From the NCBI RefSeq assembly GCF_023856365.1, contig NC_064541.1:21926214-21990213 (forward strand): a stretch of 64,000 bases of DNA. The letters run 5' to 3'. The stretch is from Brienomyrus brachyistius (lineage: Eukaryota; Chordata; Actinopteri; Osteoglossiformes; Mormyridae). The notes beneath the pieces were generated by a model. It searched no databases. It was not told the origin of the DNA and saw only the letters and a program-made list of their open reading frames with translations. Of the stretch, positions 56,330-64,000 are shown one piece after another. Numbering within the stretch: position 1 is the first letter of the stretch; every line of letters starts with the position of its first letter. Both the position numbers and the translations under genes were made by a program.

Positions 56330-57956
56330 CCATCCATTCTCCAAACCGCTTATCCTATTGGGTTGCGGGGTATTATTATTATTATTATTGATATTATTAG
56401 TAGTAGTAGAAATAGTAGTAGTGATGGTGGTACTAATATGCATAATCAGTGTAATTTCATATTTTAATTTGAATACAGTGCGCTTAAATTTTTTGGTTAC
56501 TTATTTCAATAAAAGATATGTAATCTCAACATAACGACTGCATTTGCGAAAACCTTAAGGTTTATGAGTATAATTAGTCATAACAGTTCATAAAAGAATG
56601 ATACATGTAGCTGAGAGAGGTATTTATAAAATATAAAATGGGACACTACAAAGTCTGCAGATAGGCCAGCTCAAAAAACCCCTTCATCATGTTATAAAAT
56701 CTGTCGCCAATTATACTTGCACAACTACTATATCTAATAATAGTGATCTTAAAAAGAGGCAAATGAAATTTTATTTTAATTATAATAACAAGGGAAAAAA
56801 TGTTATATGAAGGTCTGAAATTTATTTTTAAATGTACTCATTTTTTACCCTCAGAAAACTTATCATGAACACCTCTCACCTTATGTAAATAAGAAATAAT
56901 TTCTTTCATGTTTTTTCAAGAAGGTGACATGATGTGGGTAATTCCAGTATTTTCCCATCCTTCAACGTAAGCCTAAAAGAGCTGGAAGTGAAATCGATGA
57001 AAGCGTAATTTGTTCTCTATCAAGCCCCAAGTATGGCTTAATTTAACTTAATTTGATCATTGTTTAGTAAGAGTTTTGTCATTTTTAGAAATTGGATTGT
57101 AAATCCCACATTGAAAACGGGAACAAACACTTCCAGTGATCCAGATCTATCACTTACGCAAAATATGAGTTGTTAATGTCAGTTCCAGATCGATCACAAC
57201 TTTTTGATAAAGGTGTATAACTTTAATTCCAATTGTTCATTAAGTTATAAGATATATAAGGATAAACCCATAATAACTTTGAATAGCAGAAATGGCAAGA
57301 AATCTATAAATGTTATCCAGTAATAATGTGGTTGAGGACAGTTACATTTATTTGTGTAAAATGTAAATGTTAATGCAAAATAATTATTAACCTCTGGAGC
57401 TACAATACGGAATCCAAACGCCGTCTCTTTCGATTTTGCATGATCTGCCTTAGTTTTCCTATTCTTTTCAGGCAAATTGCTCTTCCAGGCTAAATCCAGC
57501 GATTGCCAAGACAGGCTCTGAATCCCAACTGTATAACCGTTCTTTGAAATTTCCCCTCAAACAATAAAAGTATCTCTAAAATGCTTCTTGTCAAGTATTA
57601 TTCGTCAGAAATTGTAAAAGATAATATAGTGATGCTGCAACATAAATTTGTGTCAATTTTTGAGCAAGTCGTACAAAAGGTAGGCTAATTAAAAAAAACA
57701 TGGAATAACTTTTCATGTAATTTACAAACTAATGCAATATTTTCAAAATTTCGTAATATTTTCATTGTGCTAAATTTTCTTAATACTATTCTTGGATACC
57801 GAAACATCTCATAGTATTTATGTGAGTTTGCTATGTTCTTCAAGCTACAGTCACAACCATGGAGGCGGTGCCTCAACAGACTGCCCCCCCTCTTTGTGAC
57901 GCCAGAGCGTTGCTGGCGAACCCGGATGTAACCAACGCCTAACTTCGGGTGAGACG
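55413..57956. other. Divergent spacer between mlf2 and the cdc42-like gene
   Basis: No coding exon seen. The mlf2 side (55440-56250) has scattered CpG and may contain an mlf2 non-coding exon. A donor-like TACG-GTAAGT context (GAGACG then GTAAGT) at 57956/57957 marks the probable end of the first non-coding exon of the cdc42-like gene, so that promoter should lie just upstream near 57850. The 56460-57800 part is AT-rich and featureless. Confidence 0.45.
56290..56395. repeat. (ATT)n microsatellite enclosing a SINE tail fragment
   Basis: Two TTA/ATT trinucleotide runs (about 56292-56328 and 56370-56392) flank CATCCATTCTCCAAACCGCT followed by TATCCTATTGGGTTGCGGGG. That piece is the reverse complement of the 3' end of the SINE-like element at 25142-25445. 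Confidence 0.75.
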
Positions 57957-59014
57957 GTAAGTTATAGTCTGCTAACTTTTTACATTTTTTTCTAACATCA
58001 AATTAACTTAGTATTATCATTTGCTTGGTCACTCTAGTTAAGCTGTGAGACAAGCGACGGTGATGAATTACACTAGGTACTATAGCTGTGACTGTACAGG
58101 CAGTTTTACTTTTAGCTAGCTATCGAAATTCGGCACTAGCGGCTTGCTAACACGTTACATGGCTGCGAAATTGTCGTAGCTTTTTAAAAGTTTCTTTGGC
58201 TGTGTCGCTAATATGTTTTATAACCAACGTGGACATGTTCCGTTGCGTATTTGTTTATTTGAGGTGTCCTACAGCTTGGCAGCTTGCTCGATAGTCGATT
58301 CGGTTAAATGACCCGGGTAGCGTCGTTTGGTAGAGTGTACTGAAAGGGACACTGGCGCTGCCGGCCGGCCGTCTTCACGCTACTAGTTTCCCGTGGTTGT
58401 CCAGGTTATTTGAACCAAGTTCACTACATCGATGCTTAGCAAGTTAGCAATTCTTTGACAGCAGGTTTTCTTCCTCAAAGTCGTCTTCACGTAATATGCG
58501 GAAGTCAAGGGTTAATTGTTACTGTCATCAACATTTTTCATTTAGGAAACTTAAGTGTACCTCTTAGATCGCGTGTATCTTTTATGCGGAAACCTAATTG
58601 TATTACCTAATTAAGTGGATGTATCCTGAACTTTTCTCTATGCCTGCTCTTCCACTGACACTAGACGTTTCCAGTACGACTGCCTGTTTTGTGTTCCTCT
58701 AAAGATTTTCAGCTATTTGGCTTAACTGGTACTTTCATTTTGATTATGCCCAGTATTTTCATTTACATTTTTGGCAGCCAGTTTCAGATATATATTCTTG
58801 CAAATTAATGTCTTTACTCTTCTTGGCCCATCTTGGCGGAGCCTATGTGTCGCTTTTAACAAGACGGAACACTGAAATTTGGCCTGTTAGGTTATTTCCG
58901 GTGTGTTAGATGTTTGATCCGTCATATACGGCTTTTGGTGCAACATTTAGATTGTAATCTATCTGAGCGTCATTATAAATGCAAATTAACTTCCCGTGAA
59001 CCCTCGATAAATAA

Positions 59015-63808
<4,794 letters not shown>

Positions 63809-63922
63809 GGGGGTGGGGGTAACTCGACCAAGGGTCGGTCGTTCAGAAGGCAGATTTCAAGCAGAAGAGCAGGGTTGGGTATGGGATATCACGGGGTCAC
63901 TGTGGGCTGACTGGGAGTGGGT

Positions 63923-63938
63923 GGGGGGGGGGGGGGGG
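63923..63938. repeat. Poly-G tract in the cdc42-like 3' UTR
   Basis: Sixteen consecutive G about 115 bases after the stop codon, preceded by other short G runs, hence G-quadruplex-prone in the mRNA. Confidence 0.8.
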
Positions 63939-64000
63939 AAGAAAGCGATAGTTATTAAACTCCACTGTAATTCGTATACAAACATTCATACACTGTGCCT

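Noticed and set aside
56250..56534. ORF of 94 codons rich in Ile
   Set aside because: It is translated ATT microsatellite plus a SINE tail.

Overview
The window is a stretch of vertebrate nuclear genome, almost certainly from a ray-finned fish. Its genes are split into many short exons with GT-AG introns. CA/GT, GA and poly-G/C simple repeats are abundant, and fish-type SINEs, MITEs, a Tc1/mariner copy and a hAT-like element sit in introns and intergenic DNA. The species cannot be fixed from sequence alone.

Seven protein-coding genes can be rebuilt exon by exon with consistent splice phases. From left to right they are: clstn3 (minus; only the first 15 coding exons, the membrane and cytoplasmic end lies beyond base 1), lpcat3 (minus, 12 coding exons), tpi1 (plus, 7 coding exons), atn1 (minus, 9 coding exons), eno2 (minus, 11 coding exons), mlf2 (minus, 7 coding exons) and a cdc42-like Rho GTPase (plus, 5 coding exons, complete). 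The first six are all members of the gene cluster found on human chromosome 12p13, so the block is conserved synteny and supports the clstn3, eno2 and mlf2 paralogue assignments. The cdc42-like gene is not part of that human cluster as far as I recall.

Layout. 1-8.5 kb is clstn3, whose introns hold a foldback repeat, a GA tract and a MITE. 8.5-11.3 kb is the clstn3 5' flank plus the lpcat3 3' end. 11.3-17.8 kb is lpcat3, head-to-head with tpi1 (19.0-23.6 kb) across about 1.2 kb containing a recognisable TATA/CCAAT promoter. 23.6-34.3 kb is a repeat-rich spacer between the tail-to-tail tpi1 and atn1 genes; it has a hAT-like element, SINEs, a Cys/Leu-reading minisatellite and one isolated exon-like ORF. 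34.3-41.9 kb is atn1, whose last intron contains a degenerate telomere-like array touching the splice donor. 41.9-46.3 kb holds the atn1 5' region and old repeats. 46.3-50.7 kb is eno2, with a 36-base G run just after its stop codon. 53.0-55.4 kb is mlf2, head-to-head with the cdc42-like gene (57.9-63.8 kb).

The genes do not form a pathway. Triosephosphate isomerase and enolase are both glycolytic; the rest are a synaptic adhesion protein, an ER phospholipid acyltransferase, a nuclear corepressor, a myeloid leukaemia factor homologue and a polarity GTPase. I found no prokaryotic-type system, CRISPR array or evidently new multi-gene system. The more unusual signals are structural: the telomere-like intron of atn1, the poly-G tract in the eno2 3' UTR, and the exon-like foldback in clstn3.
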